Source: Flavobacteriales bacterium | Lineage (GTDB): Bacteria; Bacteroidota; Bacteroidia; Flavobacteriales; Weeksellaceae | NCBI GenBank assembly: GCA_020635515.1 | Contig: JACJZS010000002.1 | Location: 868,001 to 932,000 of the forward strand | Length of the DNA stretch: 64,000 nt | Direction: 5' to 3' | Shown: in pieces, positions 42,159-50,489 of the stretch | Layout: each line of letters begins with the position of its first letter | Position numbering within the stretch: the first letter of the stretch is position 1 | The notes under the pieces: model-generated | Database searches by the model: none | Seen by the model: the letters and a program-made list of their open reading frames with translations, nothing else | What the model was told of the DNA's origin: nothing | Position numbers and translations under genes: made by a program

Positions 42159-42865
42159 CAGTAATAATTCCTTGTTATAACGAAGAAAATAGACTTGATT
42201 TTAATCAAGTACGTATGCTGTTGCAAAATAAAAATCTAGACGTATATTTTGCAAACGATGGAAGTACAGATAAAACTTTAGAAAAAGTCTTATCTTTTAA
42301 ACAAAACAACAACTTTGATAATCTTCACATTATCAACTATACCATAAATAGAGGAAAAGGAAAAACCTTATATCTTAGTTTTCTTGAGATTTTAAATACT
42401 GATAAATATTCTCATCTTGGATTTTTAGATGCTGATTTTGCTACTAAGAGTCAGGATTTTTTAAAAATGGTGGACTATATACAAGAAAATAAAAACTATT
42501 CGTTTATTTTTGGATCAAGAGTAAAAACATTAAATACAAAAATTAATAGAAATTTCGCTAGGCATTTAGTAGGTAGGGTTTTAATTACGGTTCTAAATTT
42601 AAAATTCAAACTAGGAATTTATGATACCCAATGTGGAGCAAAGATTTTTTCTTCTGAACTTTTAAATCATATCTTAGATAAATCACTCATCACCAACTGG
42701 CTTTTTGATATTGAACTTTTTATAAGACTAAAAAAAATTAATAACCTTAACTTAGGAAAAGAATTTATTTTAGATGCTTGGGAAGATAAAGCCAATTCTA
42801 AAATTACATCCAAAGAAAGCTTTAAAATCCTTAAAGAGATTGTTAAATTATATGTAAAGTACTAG
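42146..42865 (+). CDS. GT2 dolichyl-phosphate-mannose-synthase-like glycosyltransferase
   Basis: 239 residues from the ATG at 42146 (MQKLAVIIPCYNEENRL). GT-A motifs: FANDGSTDKTLEKV, the NRGKGKTLYLSFLEIL segment and the LGFLDADFAT DxD. The DTQCGAKIFSSELL and WLFDIELFIRLKK motifs are typical of polyprenyl-phosphate mannose/glucose synthases. It would make a polyprenyl-phosphate sugar, a donor for membrane GT-C enzymes. The adjacent DUF6311 protein (3 bp downstream) is a GT-C candidate, so the pair could transfer a sugar to an exported acceptor. The pairing is an inference. Confidence 0.92.
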   Translation: MQKLAVIIPCYNEENRLDFNQVRMLLQNKNLDVYFANDGSTDKTLEKVLSFKQNNNFDNLHIINYTINRGKGKTLYLSFLEILNTDKYSHLGFLDADFATKSQDFLKMVDYIQENKNYSFIFGSRVKTLNTKINRNFARHLVGRVLITVLNLKFKLGIYDTQCGAKIFSSELLNHILDKSLITNWLFDIELFIRLKKINNLNLGKEFILDAWEDKANSKITSKESFKILKEIVKLYVKY

Positions 42866-42868
42866 AAA

Positions 42869-45355
42869 ATGAAAAATAACCTAATTAACTACTTTATCAT
42901 TTTTTTAATTTCATTTATAATATTTCATTTTGCCTATGGTATTGGAATAATTTTACCAACAAATATTAGTTGGTTAATGGATGCTTATCATGATTGGGGA
43001 ACTCATTATTTAGGATGGTGTTTTTATAGAAATGAACCTTGGACTTTCCCAATAGGTAACATAACAAACTACAATTATCCCATAGGAACAAATATTGGTT
43101 ATACCGATTCTCTTCCATTATTAGCAATTCCTTTAAAAGTTATAGAAGGTATACTTCCTCAGGATTTTCAATATTTTGGTTTTTGGTTATTCTTATGTCA
43201 TTTTTTAATTGGAATATATGCATATAAAATTTGTAATTTATATAAACTAAAAGGGTATTATTGGATCTTTGTAGTAATTTTCTTTATTGGAAATCCAGTA
43301 TTAATTTACAGAGGTTTACATCCGACCTTATGTTCCCATTGGTTAATTTTAGGAAGTATTTATCTTTATTTAAAATCTTTTAAGAAGAATAATAATGAAA
43401 CTATAAAAGACAATTATCACCAACTTATATTATTAGTTTTAAGTGCTTGGATTCACCCTTATTTGACATTTTTCATTATAGGATTTAATATAATTCTTCC
43501 TTTCAAAAATTATTTATATGATAAAAAACTTACATTAAGACAAACTATTCTTTTCCCCATTACTTCTCTAATATTAACCTTCATAAGTTGGTTTAGTATT
43601 GGTTATTTAGAATTTGGTGGAAAAGTAGAGTCTGAAGTATCTAATAGCTATGGTTTATATAGTTTAAATCTTCATTCATTATATAATCCAATGGGATACT
43701 CTTCTTTTCTTCCACAATTGAAACAAGTATCTTGGCATCAGTATGAAGGTTTTATGTATCTTGGTTTAGGAATTATAATTTTATTAGTTATTTCAACAAT
43801 TCTATTATTAGTTTCTATTCCTAGTATAGTTAAAAATTATACTCAATACTTTTCTTATTTACCCTTGGTTATATGGCTTCTTTTTTGTACATTATTCTCA
43901 ATTACTCATATAATTACATTAGACGATAAAATACTTTACACTTTCTATATTCCTGAATTATTAATGAAATTTGGAAATTATTTCCGTTCAATTGCTCGAT
44001 TATTTTGGGTAGTATACTATATGATTTTAGTTTCTGTTTTCTTAATATTTTTGAAAAGTAAAATTCCTAAGATTATTCAACTTATAGTTCTAATTGGGTT
44101 ACTAATACTCCAATTTTACGATACTAAATTATTATTTACTACCCGAAAGTTAGAACTAGGAAGCTACCAAGCTAACTCTTTTGATAAAAAATGGATTGAA
44201 ACTTTTAAAAAATTTGATGAAATCATAGTGTACCCGCCATTTCAAACAGATTATTTAAAACATAACGATTATCAAGATTTTGCATATTTTGCTTCTAAAA
44301 CTAAGAAACCAATCACTACGGCATATACTGGAAGAAATTATACAACATACCAAAACAAGTATAAGGACTCTATAACTCTTGGTTTAAAAACAAACTTATT
44401 TAATAAAGATGCTCTTTTTATTTGTAGAAAACAAGACTTAGAAACCTTTGCTCTACCTATTAAAACAGGCAAGGCTACAATATCTAAATTAGACAATTTT
44501 TATTTAATTTGCTCTTCTGAAAAAGCTAAGTATTTGCCAAAACTCAGTCAAGAACAAATTTTAGAGATTGCTGACATTAAAAAGAATCTTAAAATAAATA
44601 GTTTTAAAACAACTTCAACTGAAAAATTCAAGAATTCAGAAATTAATTTTTTTATAGAAAAAAAAGAATTACAAAAAAATATCCTTATAATTAAAGGATG
44701 GTGTTTTAGAAAAAATACAAATGATAATACTGGAGATTCAATTTTTATTAGTTTATCAAATCCTACTTCCACCCAATTAACTTCAACTAAACTACTTAAA
44801 AGAGAAGATATAACTCAAACTTTTGGCAAACAATTAGATGATTCGGGTTTTGAATTAATTAGCACAACAGATTCATTAAAAAAAGGGAATTATAATCTAG
44901 GAATTGTAATCAAAGACAAACAAGGTATTTTACATTTCGCAGATACTAAAGAGATAATCCCTATTGGGTTTAAAGAGTTCCAAACTCCACAGAAACTAAA
45001 TCAAATTATAAATCAAGAAAATATTTTAGGATATATAGATAATTTTGAACTAAAAGAAAACAAAATAACTCTTAATGGTTGGGCTATTTATGAAAATATA
45101 AACGCTCAAGATACAAAAATTGAACTTGTATTATTTAATAAAAAGGACTTTTATTCCTGCGAAATTAAACCTCAAATTAGAACAGATATCACTCAAGCAA
45201 AGGGTAAAGACAAATTTAATTATGATAATTCTGGTTTTGAAACAAAGATTGATATTTCCAAACTTCCCAAAGGGGAATATCAAGTAGGTATACATTTAAA
45301 AAATGGTAATAAAGATGGGTATAGACTAACAGATAAAACATTTATAAAAAAATAA
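42869..45355 (+). CDS. DUF6311 GT-C-like membrane protein with tandem C-terminal domains
   Basis: 828 residues. The first ~430 are polytopic (about 11 segments) and contain MDAYHDWGTHYLGWCF and PIGTNIGYTDSLPLLAIPLK, the DUF6311 pattern, with acidic residues in the first periplasmic loop as in GT-C enzymes. A soluble part (430-590) follows, then two related domains at about 600-715 and 725-828. These share a GW strand (IIKGWCF, TLNGWAI), an R-x-D-I-T-Q-x-x-G-K motif and an SGFE motif, then KKGNYNLGI/PKGEYQVGI strands. It lies 3 bp after a lipid-linked-sugar synthase. It probably transfers a sugar outside the inner membrane. This is an inference; the acceptor is unknown. Confidence 0.85.
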   Translation: MKNNLINYFIIFLISFIIFHFAYGIGIILPTNISWLMDAYHDWGTHYLGWCFYRNEPWTFPIGNITNYNYPIGTNIGYTDSLPLLAIPLKVIEGILPQDFQYFGFWLFLCHFLIGIYAYKICNLYKLKGYYWIFVVIFFIGNPVLIYRGLHPTLCSHWLILGSIYLYLKSFKKNNNETIKDNYHQLILLVLSAWIHPYLTFFIIGFNIILPFKNYLYDKKLTLRQTILFPITSLILTFISWFSIGYLEFGGKVESEVSNSYGLYSLNLHSLYNPMGYSSFLPQLKQVSWHQYEGFMYLGLGIIILLVISTILLLVSIPSIVKNYTQYFSYLPLVIWLLFCTLFSITHIITLDDKILYTFYIPELLMKFGNYFRSIARLFWVVYYMILVSVFLIFLKSKIPKIIQLIVLIGLLILQFYDTKLLFTTRKLELGSYQANSFDKKWIETFKKFDEIIVYPPFQTDYLKHNDYQDFAYFASKTKKPITTAYTGRNYTTYQNKYKDSITLGLKTNLFNKDALFICRKQDLETFALPIKTGKATISKLDNFYLICSSEKAKYLPKLSQEQILEIADIKKNLKINSFKTTSTEKFKNSEINFFIEKKELQKNILIIKGWCFRKNTNDNTGDSIFISLSNPTSTQLTSTKLLKREDITQTFGKQLDDSGFELISTTDSLKKGNYNLGIVIKDKQGILHFADTKEIIPIGFKEFQTPQKLNQIINQENILGYIDNFELKENKITLNGWAIYENINAQDTKIELVLFNKKDFYSCEIKPQIRTDITQAKGKDKFNYDNSGFETKIDISKLPKGEYQVGIHLKNGNKDGYRLTDKTFIKK

Positions 45356-45359
45356 TGGA

Positions 45360-46319
45360 TTATCTATATCTAAATCCTCTTGAATTAATAATGTTTTCTA
45401 TATTATATCCAAGACCTAGTAAAAATCCATTTCCTCCTTCACGAGAAATATCTGTTAGTCCCATTGTGTAAGCAAAACCAAAATTTAATCTACCTACTTC
45501 TGCTTCTATAAAAGGTGCCATCACAAGCGACTGCGATCCGGTTTCATCCATATCTTGCCTATAAGAAAACCCTATAGCAAAAACATTTTCATCATCAAAA
45601 TACTTTCCTTTTATATTTAAATCTAATTGTCTTTCCGAATTCTCATTGATATTCATAAGTACAGAAGGTTCTAAAGCAAGATTATCCGCAAATACATACT
45701 CGTATCCTAAATTAAAATAATACCATGTAGGTAGCGGTTCTACCGTATTTACTATCGGTCTGTTGTTCCCAATTGGAATATCCGTAACCGAAACACCTCC
45801 AAAGAGTCCTCTATACGATGCCGATAAACCTAAATTAATGTATGGTAAAAATATATTTTGGTTTCCATCTTGCAAAGCAGAATCATCAAATGTTTCAGGA
45901 TTTAATTGCGAACGATCATAATGCTGATTAAATAAACTAAGTGATGTACCAAAAGAAAACTGATCTTTCCTTGTGTAATCATTACCTATAGGAATATGAT
46001 ATGCCACCGAAGTATTTACTCCATTTAATGAAACAGGTCCATTCTCATCTCTAAAAAACATCATACCTATACCTACTCTATCAAATGCATTTACATGAGT
46101 ACTAAATGTTTGTGTATTAGGACCTCCTTCAAAATTCCCCCAATGTTTATTGTATGTACCTTTTACTACCCAATAATCCGTAGCACCTGTATAAGAAGGA
46201 TTAATTACCACTTTATCTGAAATTAAATATTGCAGATAAAAAGGCAAACTTTCCTGAGCAAATACAAATCCGCTAAGTAAGAAAAAAGAACAAATCGCTA
46301 CTAATTTATTTGAATTCAT
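45360..46319 (-). CDS. PorP/SprF family outer-membrane protein
   Basis: 319 residues. A signal peptide (FVFAQ) precedes the family's opening LPFYLQYLISDKVVINPSYTGA and later GIGMMFFRDENGPVSLNGV, FSFGTSLSLF, and a C-terminal barrel strand. In gliding bacteria such proteins are needed for secretion or attachment of type B sorting-domain proteins. The usual position is just after a giant adhesin gene. Here it is alone: it converges with the DUF6311 gene (4-bp gap) and follows metH. Its cargo may be the 22703 protein or one outside the window. Confidence 0.9.
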   Translation of the reverse strand: MNSNKLVAICSFFLLSGFVFAQESLPFYLQYLISDKVVINPSYTGATDYWVVKGTYNKHWGNFEGGPNTQTFSTHVNAFDRVGIGMMFFRDENGPVSLNGVNTSVAYHIPIGNDYTRKDQFSFGTSLSLFNQHYDRSQLNPETFDDSALQDGNQNIFLPYINLGLSASYRGLFGGVSVTDIPIGNNRPIVNTVEPLPTWYYFNLGYEYVFADNLALEPSVLMNINENSERQLDLNIKGKYFDDENVFAIGFSYRQDMDETGSQSLVMAPFIEAEVGRLNFGFAYTMGLTDISREGGNGFLLGLGYNIENIINSRGFRYR

Positions 46320-46377
46320 ATAAATTCTTTAGTGAAATAATAAAACATAAAAAACATACAATCTACTTTTCGATAAC

Positions 46378-46412
46378 GAAAAAGAGTATTTTTTATTGTA
46401 ATAAAAACACTC
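46378..46412 (-). terminator. Probable terminator of metH
   Basis: GAGT (46384-46387) and ACTC (46409-46412) bracket complementary T5/A5 segments. On the minus strand the hairpin is followed by TTTTTCG, about 85 bp after the metH stop. The stem has mismatches, so this is a moderate call. Confidence 0.45.
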
Positions 46413-46495
46413 ATTCGGCTATATATTTTCAACATAGCAATTTTATGAATATTTTTCGACTTTACAAAGCCTAAATCTGTTTTTTATAACCCAAT

Positions 46496-49141
46496 TTACT
46501 CAATGGCAAGTATTGGTCTTAATCTACGTTCCGCTTCCTCTATTTTTATACTACATCTCTCCGCATAATCTTCTAACTGGTCTTTATGTATCTTTCCTAC
46601 ACCAAAATATTTACTTTCTGGGTGAGAAAAATAATACCCAGAAACCGATGAAGCAGGACTCATTGCCAAACTATCCGTTAGTATACTTCCTATTCGTTTT
46701 TCAACTTCTAAAATATTCCAAATTGTTTTCTTATCCGTATGGTCAGGACAAGCAGGATATCCTGGTGCTGGACGAATTCCTTGATAACTTTCCTTAATCA
46801 ATTCATCATTACCAAATTTTTCATCACTAACATATCCCCAAATCTCCTTACGAACTCGCTCATGCAAATATTCCGCTAATGCTTCCGCAAATCGATCACC
46901 TATTGCTTTTACCAAGATTGCATTGTAATCATCATGATTTTCTTGAAACTTCTTTGCATACGCTTCAACATTATGAATACTTACAGCAAAACAACCTACA
47001 TAATCATTTTCGTTTCCTTTTGGTTTTACAAAATCAGAAAGAGCAATATTTGGCTTGCCTTTCGACCTTTCAGCTTGCTGACGAAGCGTTCTAAACATTC
47101 CTTTCAATTCGCCTTTTTCATCGTACAATTCTATATCGTCATTCTCAGTAGAATTTGCAGGAAATATACCACAAATCGCTCGTGGAATATAAATCCTTTC
47201 TTTTATAATTGTATCCATCAATTCAGTTGCATCTTCGTAAAGTTTTTTTGCTTCTTTACCAACTACTTTATCTTCTAGAATAGCTGGAAATTTCCCATGT
47301 AACTCCCAAGTCTGAAAAAATGGTGTCCAATCTATATATTTCTTTAATTCTTCCAATTCAATATCATCAAACTGTACAATTCCTGTAATATTAGGTTTAT
47401 AAATTGGAAAATCATTCGGAATAAACTTATTTTCTCTTGCCTTTTCTATACTTACGAATCGTTTCTGAGCAGAACGAGAAAGATATCCTTCTCGTAATTT
47501 TTTATACTCAACTTTTAATTCCTTTACAAATTGCTCTTTTTGGTTTGAAAGCAAAGAACCTGCCACAGGAACACTTCGTGATGCATCTAATACATGAATT
47601 ACGGTTGCAGAATAATTAGGTTCTATTTTTAATGCAGTATGAACTTTTGATGTTGTAGCTCCTCCTATTAAAAGAGGAATATCCATATTTCTTCGTTCCA
47701 TTTCATTTGCAACATCTACCATTTCATCTAACGAAGGTGTAATGAGTCCACTCAATCCTATAATGTCTACCTCGTTTTTAATTGCTTCTTCCAATATCTT
47801 CTCGGTAGGAACCATAACGCCCAAATCTATAATTTCATAATTATTACAAGAAAGCACCACCGAAACAATATTTTTTCCAATATCGTGAACGTCTCCTTTT
47901 ACCGTTGCTAAAAGAATTTTTCCTGCTTTTTTTGTAGCCTCGGTTTTTTCAGCTTCTATAAAAGGTTGAAGGTATGCTACTGCTTTTTTCATTACACGAG
48001 CAGACTTTACTACTTGTGGCAAAAACATTTTTCCCGAACCAAATAAATCTCCTACTACATTCATTCCGTCCATAAGTGGACCTTCTATCACTTCCAAGGC
48101 TTTGGAATACTTTTTCCTGATTTCTTCTATATCTTCTTCTATATACGTTGCTATTCCTTTTACCAAAGAGTACTCTACTCTTTTTTCTACAGGTAATTCT
48201 CTCCACTCGTCTTTGCGTTTGGCTTTTCCTGTATTTTGTCCTTTTAACGACTCCGCATATTCAAGTAGTTTTTCGGTTGCATCGTCATTTCTATCAAAAA
48301 ATACGTCTTCTATAAGTTCTAGCAATGTAGGATTTATATTTTCATAAATCTCTAACTGGGAAGGATTTACGATTCCCATATTCATTCCGTGCTTAATTCC
48401 ATGGTACAAAAAAGCAGAGTGCATTGCTTCTCTAACTATATTATTTCCACGAAACGAAAAAGAAATATTACTGACTCCACCCGAAATAGAAACTTTTGGT
48501 AGATTTTTCTTAATCCACTTGGTTGCATTAAAGAAATCCATTGCATTTTTCCGATGTTCCTCCATTCCCGTTGCCACAGGAAATATATTTGGGTCGAAAA
48601 TAATATCTTCAGGATTGAAATTTACCTTTTCCACCAATAAATCATACGAACGTTTGCATATTTCTATTCTTCTTTCGTACGTATCTGCTTGTCCTACCTC
48701 ATCAAATGCCATTACTACAACAGCAGCTCCATATTTTTTTACTTGACTTGCTTGATATAAAAATTCTTCTTCTCCTGCTTTTAAACTAATGGAATTTACA
48801 ACAGATTTCCCTTGAACATTTTTTAATCCTGCTTCTAAAATTTCCCATTTAGAAGAATCTATCATTATTGGAATCTTACAAATATCTGGTTCCGAAGCAA
48901 TCAATCTGAGGAATCTCACCATAGATTCCTTCCCATCAATAAGTCCGTCATCCATATTGATGTCCAAGATTTGAGCACCTCCTTCTACTTGCTCTCTTGC
49001 TACATCTAGAGCAGATTCAAAATCTTCATTTTTAATTAAATTTAAAAACTTCTTTGAACCAGCGACATTTGCTCTTTCGCCAATATTTATAAAGTTCGAT
49101 TGTTCGTTTATGTACAACGGCTCGAGTCCCGATAACAACAT
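46496..49141 (-). CDS. metH: Cobalamin-dependent methionine synthase, folate/B12/SAM-activation part
   Basis: 881 residues, shorter than the full ~1230 because the N-terminal homocysteine domain is missing. It begins with a folate-binding barrel (NFINIGERANVAGSKKF, EGGAQILDINMDDGLID), then the B12 cap, the B12 site (KGDVHDIGKNIV, His near residue 418; DIIGLSGLITPSLDEM) and the activation domain (DWTPFFQTWELHGKFP, RPAPGYPACPDHT). It moves a methyl group from methyltetrahydrofolate to homocysteine by way of cobalamin. The homocysteine-binding half must be encoded elsewhere, as in other Flavobacteria that split MetH. metF is not adjacent. The 78 bp upstream holds no cobalamin riboswitch. Confidence 0.96.
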   Translation of the reverse strand: MLLSGLEPLYINEQSNFINIGERANVAGSKKFLNLIKNEDFESALDVAREQVEGGAQILDINMDDGLIDGKESMVRFLRLIASEPDICKIPIMIDSSKWEILEAGLKNVQGKSVVNSISLKAGEEEFLYQASQVKKYGAAVVVMAFDEVGQADTYERRIEICKRSYDLLVEKVNFNPEDIIFDPNIFPVATGMEEHRKNAMDFFNATKWIKKNLPKVSISGGVSNISFSFRGNNIVREAMHSAFLYHGIKHGMNMGIVNPSQLEIYENINPTLLELIEDVFFDRNDDATEKLLEYAESLKGQNTGKAKRKDEWRELPVEKRVEYSLVKGIATYIEEDIEEIRKKYSKALEVIEGPLMDGMNVVGDLFGSGKMFLPQVVKSARVMKKAVAYLQPFIEAEKTEATKKAGKILLATVKGDVHDIGKNIVSVVLSCNNYEIIDLGVMVPTEKILEEAIKNEVDIIGLSGLITPSLDEMVDVANEMERRNMDIPLLIGGATTSKVHTALKIEPNYSATVIHVLDASRSVPVAGSLLSNQKEQFVKELKVEYKKLREGYLSRSAQKRFVSIEKARENKFIPNDFPIYKPNITGIVQFDDIELEELKKYIDWTPFFQTWELHGKFPAILEDKVVGKEAKKLYEDATELMDTIIKERIYIPRAICGIFPANSTENDDIELYDEKGELKGMFRTLRQQAERSKGKPNIALSDFVKPKGNENDYVGCFAVSIHNVEAYAKKFQENHDDYNAILVKAIGDRFAEALAEYLHERVRKEIWGYVSDEKFGNDELIKESYQGIRPAPGYPACPDHTDKKTIWNILEVEKRIGSILTDSLAMSPASSVSGYYFSHPESKYFGVGKIHKDQLEDYAERCSIKIEEAERRLRPILAIE

Positions 49142-49159
49142 ATTCTGTATTTTAATCTA

Positions 49160-49167
49160 CAAAAATA
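49160..49167 (-). promoter_or_regulatory. Probable -7 box of metH
   Basis: TATTTTTG on the minus strand, matching TAnnTTTG, 19 bp upstream of the metH ATG. Confidence 0.4.
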
Positions 49168-49219
49168 CATATTTTATACTTGATGTAAAACAGAAAGTCG
49201 AAAACGAACCACTCTATAC

Positions 49220-49780
49220 TTAGAAATTATACCCAATTCTTGCTTGTATATCTATGTTTAGATTATCTTGACCTCTATTATCCGCTTTTTCTAAATCACG
49301 TAGGTATCCTAAACCAAAGCTAAATTCATAGTTAAAGTTTTTAGCAAAATTTCTCCTAATTCCATACATAGGAGTAAAAGATATATAAGGAACAATATCA
49401 TAAGTATCACTTTCAGTCAATAACCAATTAGTTTGGTATCTGGATTTTAAACTGATAAAATTAGAACCATTATGTTTAGTATTTTTCCCAAGTCTACTTC
49501 TTCTATCTAATCCATAATAAAACCGAGGTTCTACGACAAATGATGGAGCTACTAGATAATCGATGTTATCAGAATTTCCATGAAAAGAAACTAAACTAAC
49601 ACTTACCTCACTTCGTAAAGCAAATTTACGTTCTAATTTTGTTTCATTATGGAGATGTAAACCAACAAGTCCCAATTGAACTCCATACATATTCTTCTCT
49701 ACAGAAACTTCTGACTGTTGAGCATTACAAAATAATATTCCTAAGAAAAAAATAATAAATAACGAATAATTAATTTTCAT
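49220..49780 (-). CDS. Small outer-membrane beta-barrel protein
   Basis: 186 residues. A signal peptide ends near CNAQ. The mature part is a series of alternating strands (MYGVQLGLVGLHLHNETKL, ALRSEVSVSLVSF, FVVEPRFYYGL) and closes with the aromatic terminal IQARIGYNF, the signature of BamA-assembled barrels. It probably has eight strands. It lies 22 bp after the 49803 gene and is likely co-transcribed with it. The function is unknown. Confidence 0.8.
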   Translation of the reverse strand: MKINYSLFIIFFLGILFCNAQQSEVSVEKNMYGVQLGLVGLHLHNETKLERKFALRSEVSVSLVSFHGNSDNIDYLVAPSFVVEPRFYYGLDRRSRLGKNTKHNGSNFISLKSRYQTNWLLTESDTYDIVPYISFTPMYGIRRNFAKNFNYEFSFGLGYLRDLEKADNRGQDNLNIDIQARIGYNF

Positions 49781-49802
49781 GATTAATGTTTATAATGTGT
49801 TT

Positions 49803-50357
49803 TTAAAATATGACTCCTACAGAAAAACCAAGTGCAAGAACAGAGTATTCACCATATTGAGATGTCAAATCATTATACAAAGTACTTGTTTTACTTTCTC
49901 TAAAAATCTGTAAATACCAAAGAGAATCTCCTGACGCTAATTCAAAAGTATATCCCATTCCTAATCTTACAACTCCTCCTTTAGGGAAGCTCGAATTCCA
50001 CTTAATATTTCTCCCTAATTGAAAAAATATGTAAGGACTTTCATAGCCATAACTCTTTAAAAACCAACGAAAATCAGCTAACCAATAATTAGTAAGATGT
50101 GTTTTGTTGATATGCCAATTTATTCCTAAACCTGCACTTAATGAAGTGTATTTAGTGAAAAAGACACCATGTAAAGAGTTAATATCTAAGTCAAAACTAC
50201 TTTCCTCGTTTTCTCCAAGATGAAAACTAGATTCTGATGCAAAACCAAGAGAAAAAGTGTTGTAATTTATATAGTCAAACTGAAAGAAACCATCTTTCTG
50301 AGCATAGGTCGAGATTGTACAAAATACCAAGAATAGCCGAATCAAGTTACTTTTCAT
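49803..50357 (-). CDS. Small outer-membrane protein, probable barrel
   Basis: 184 residues. A signal peptide (ending near TYAQ) is followed by strands such as NYNTFSLGFASESSFHLG, YTSLSAGLGINWHI and GVVRLGMGYTFELA, closing with SVLALGFSVGVIF, a barrel-like terminal strand. It is the first of a two-gene unit with the 49220 protein; the two share length and architecture and could be diverged paralogues. The function is unknown. Confidence 0.78.
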   Translation of the reverse strand: MKSNLIRLFLVFCTISTYAQKDGFFQFDYINYNTFSLGFASESSFHLGENEESSFDLDINSLHGVFFTKYTSLSAGLGINWHINKTHLTNYWLADFRWFLKSYGYESPYIFFQLGRNIKWNSSFPKGGVVRLGMGYTFELASGDSLWYLQIFRESKTSTLYNDLTSQYGEYSVLALGFSVGVIF

Positions 50358-50367
50358 ATTTTTCCCG

Positions 50368-50375
50368 CAAAACTA
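50368..50375 (-). promoter_or_regulatory. Probable -7 box of the 49803-50357 gene pair
   Basis: TAGTTTTG on the minus strand, matching TAnnTTTG, 11 bp upstream of the ATG at 50357. The implied leader is only a few bases. Confidence 0.4.
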
Positions 50376-50434
50376 TAAAAACACAACACTAATGCAAAAT
50401 AATTTTTATCATATATTAAGAAAACAACATATAC

Positions 50435-50470
50435 AAAAAAACCTGCTTCAATTATGAAACAGGTTTTTTT
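50435..50470 (-). terminator. Terminator of the OmpA-family gene
   Basis: On the minus strand, AAACCTG and CAGGTTT arms with inner TTCA/TGAA pairing and an A-T loop form a stem of about 12 bp with one mismatch, then a run of T. It lies 20-55 bp after the OmpA-family stop. A-rich flanks make it potentially bidirectional. Confidence 0.75.
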
Positions 50471-50489
50471 GTATTATTTAGAATTGTGA

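Noticed and set aside
28835..45355. Recent horizontal island with flanking mobile genes
   Set aside because: The polysaccharide locus looks more A+T-rich by eye than its surroundings, but there are no integrase, transposase, tRNA or direct-repeat boundaries to support an island.
46513..47278. Open frames on the plus strand opposite metH
   Set aside because: They mirror metH codons, have no promoter box, and encode no recognisable domain.
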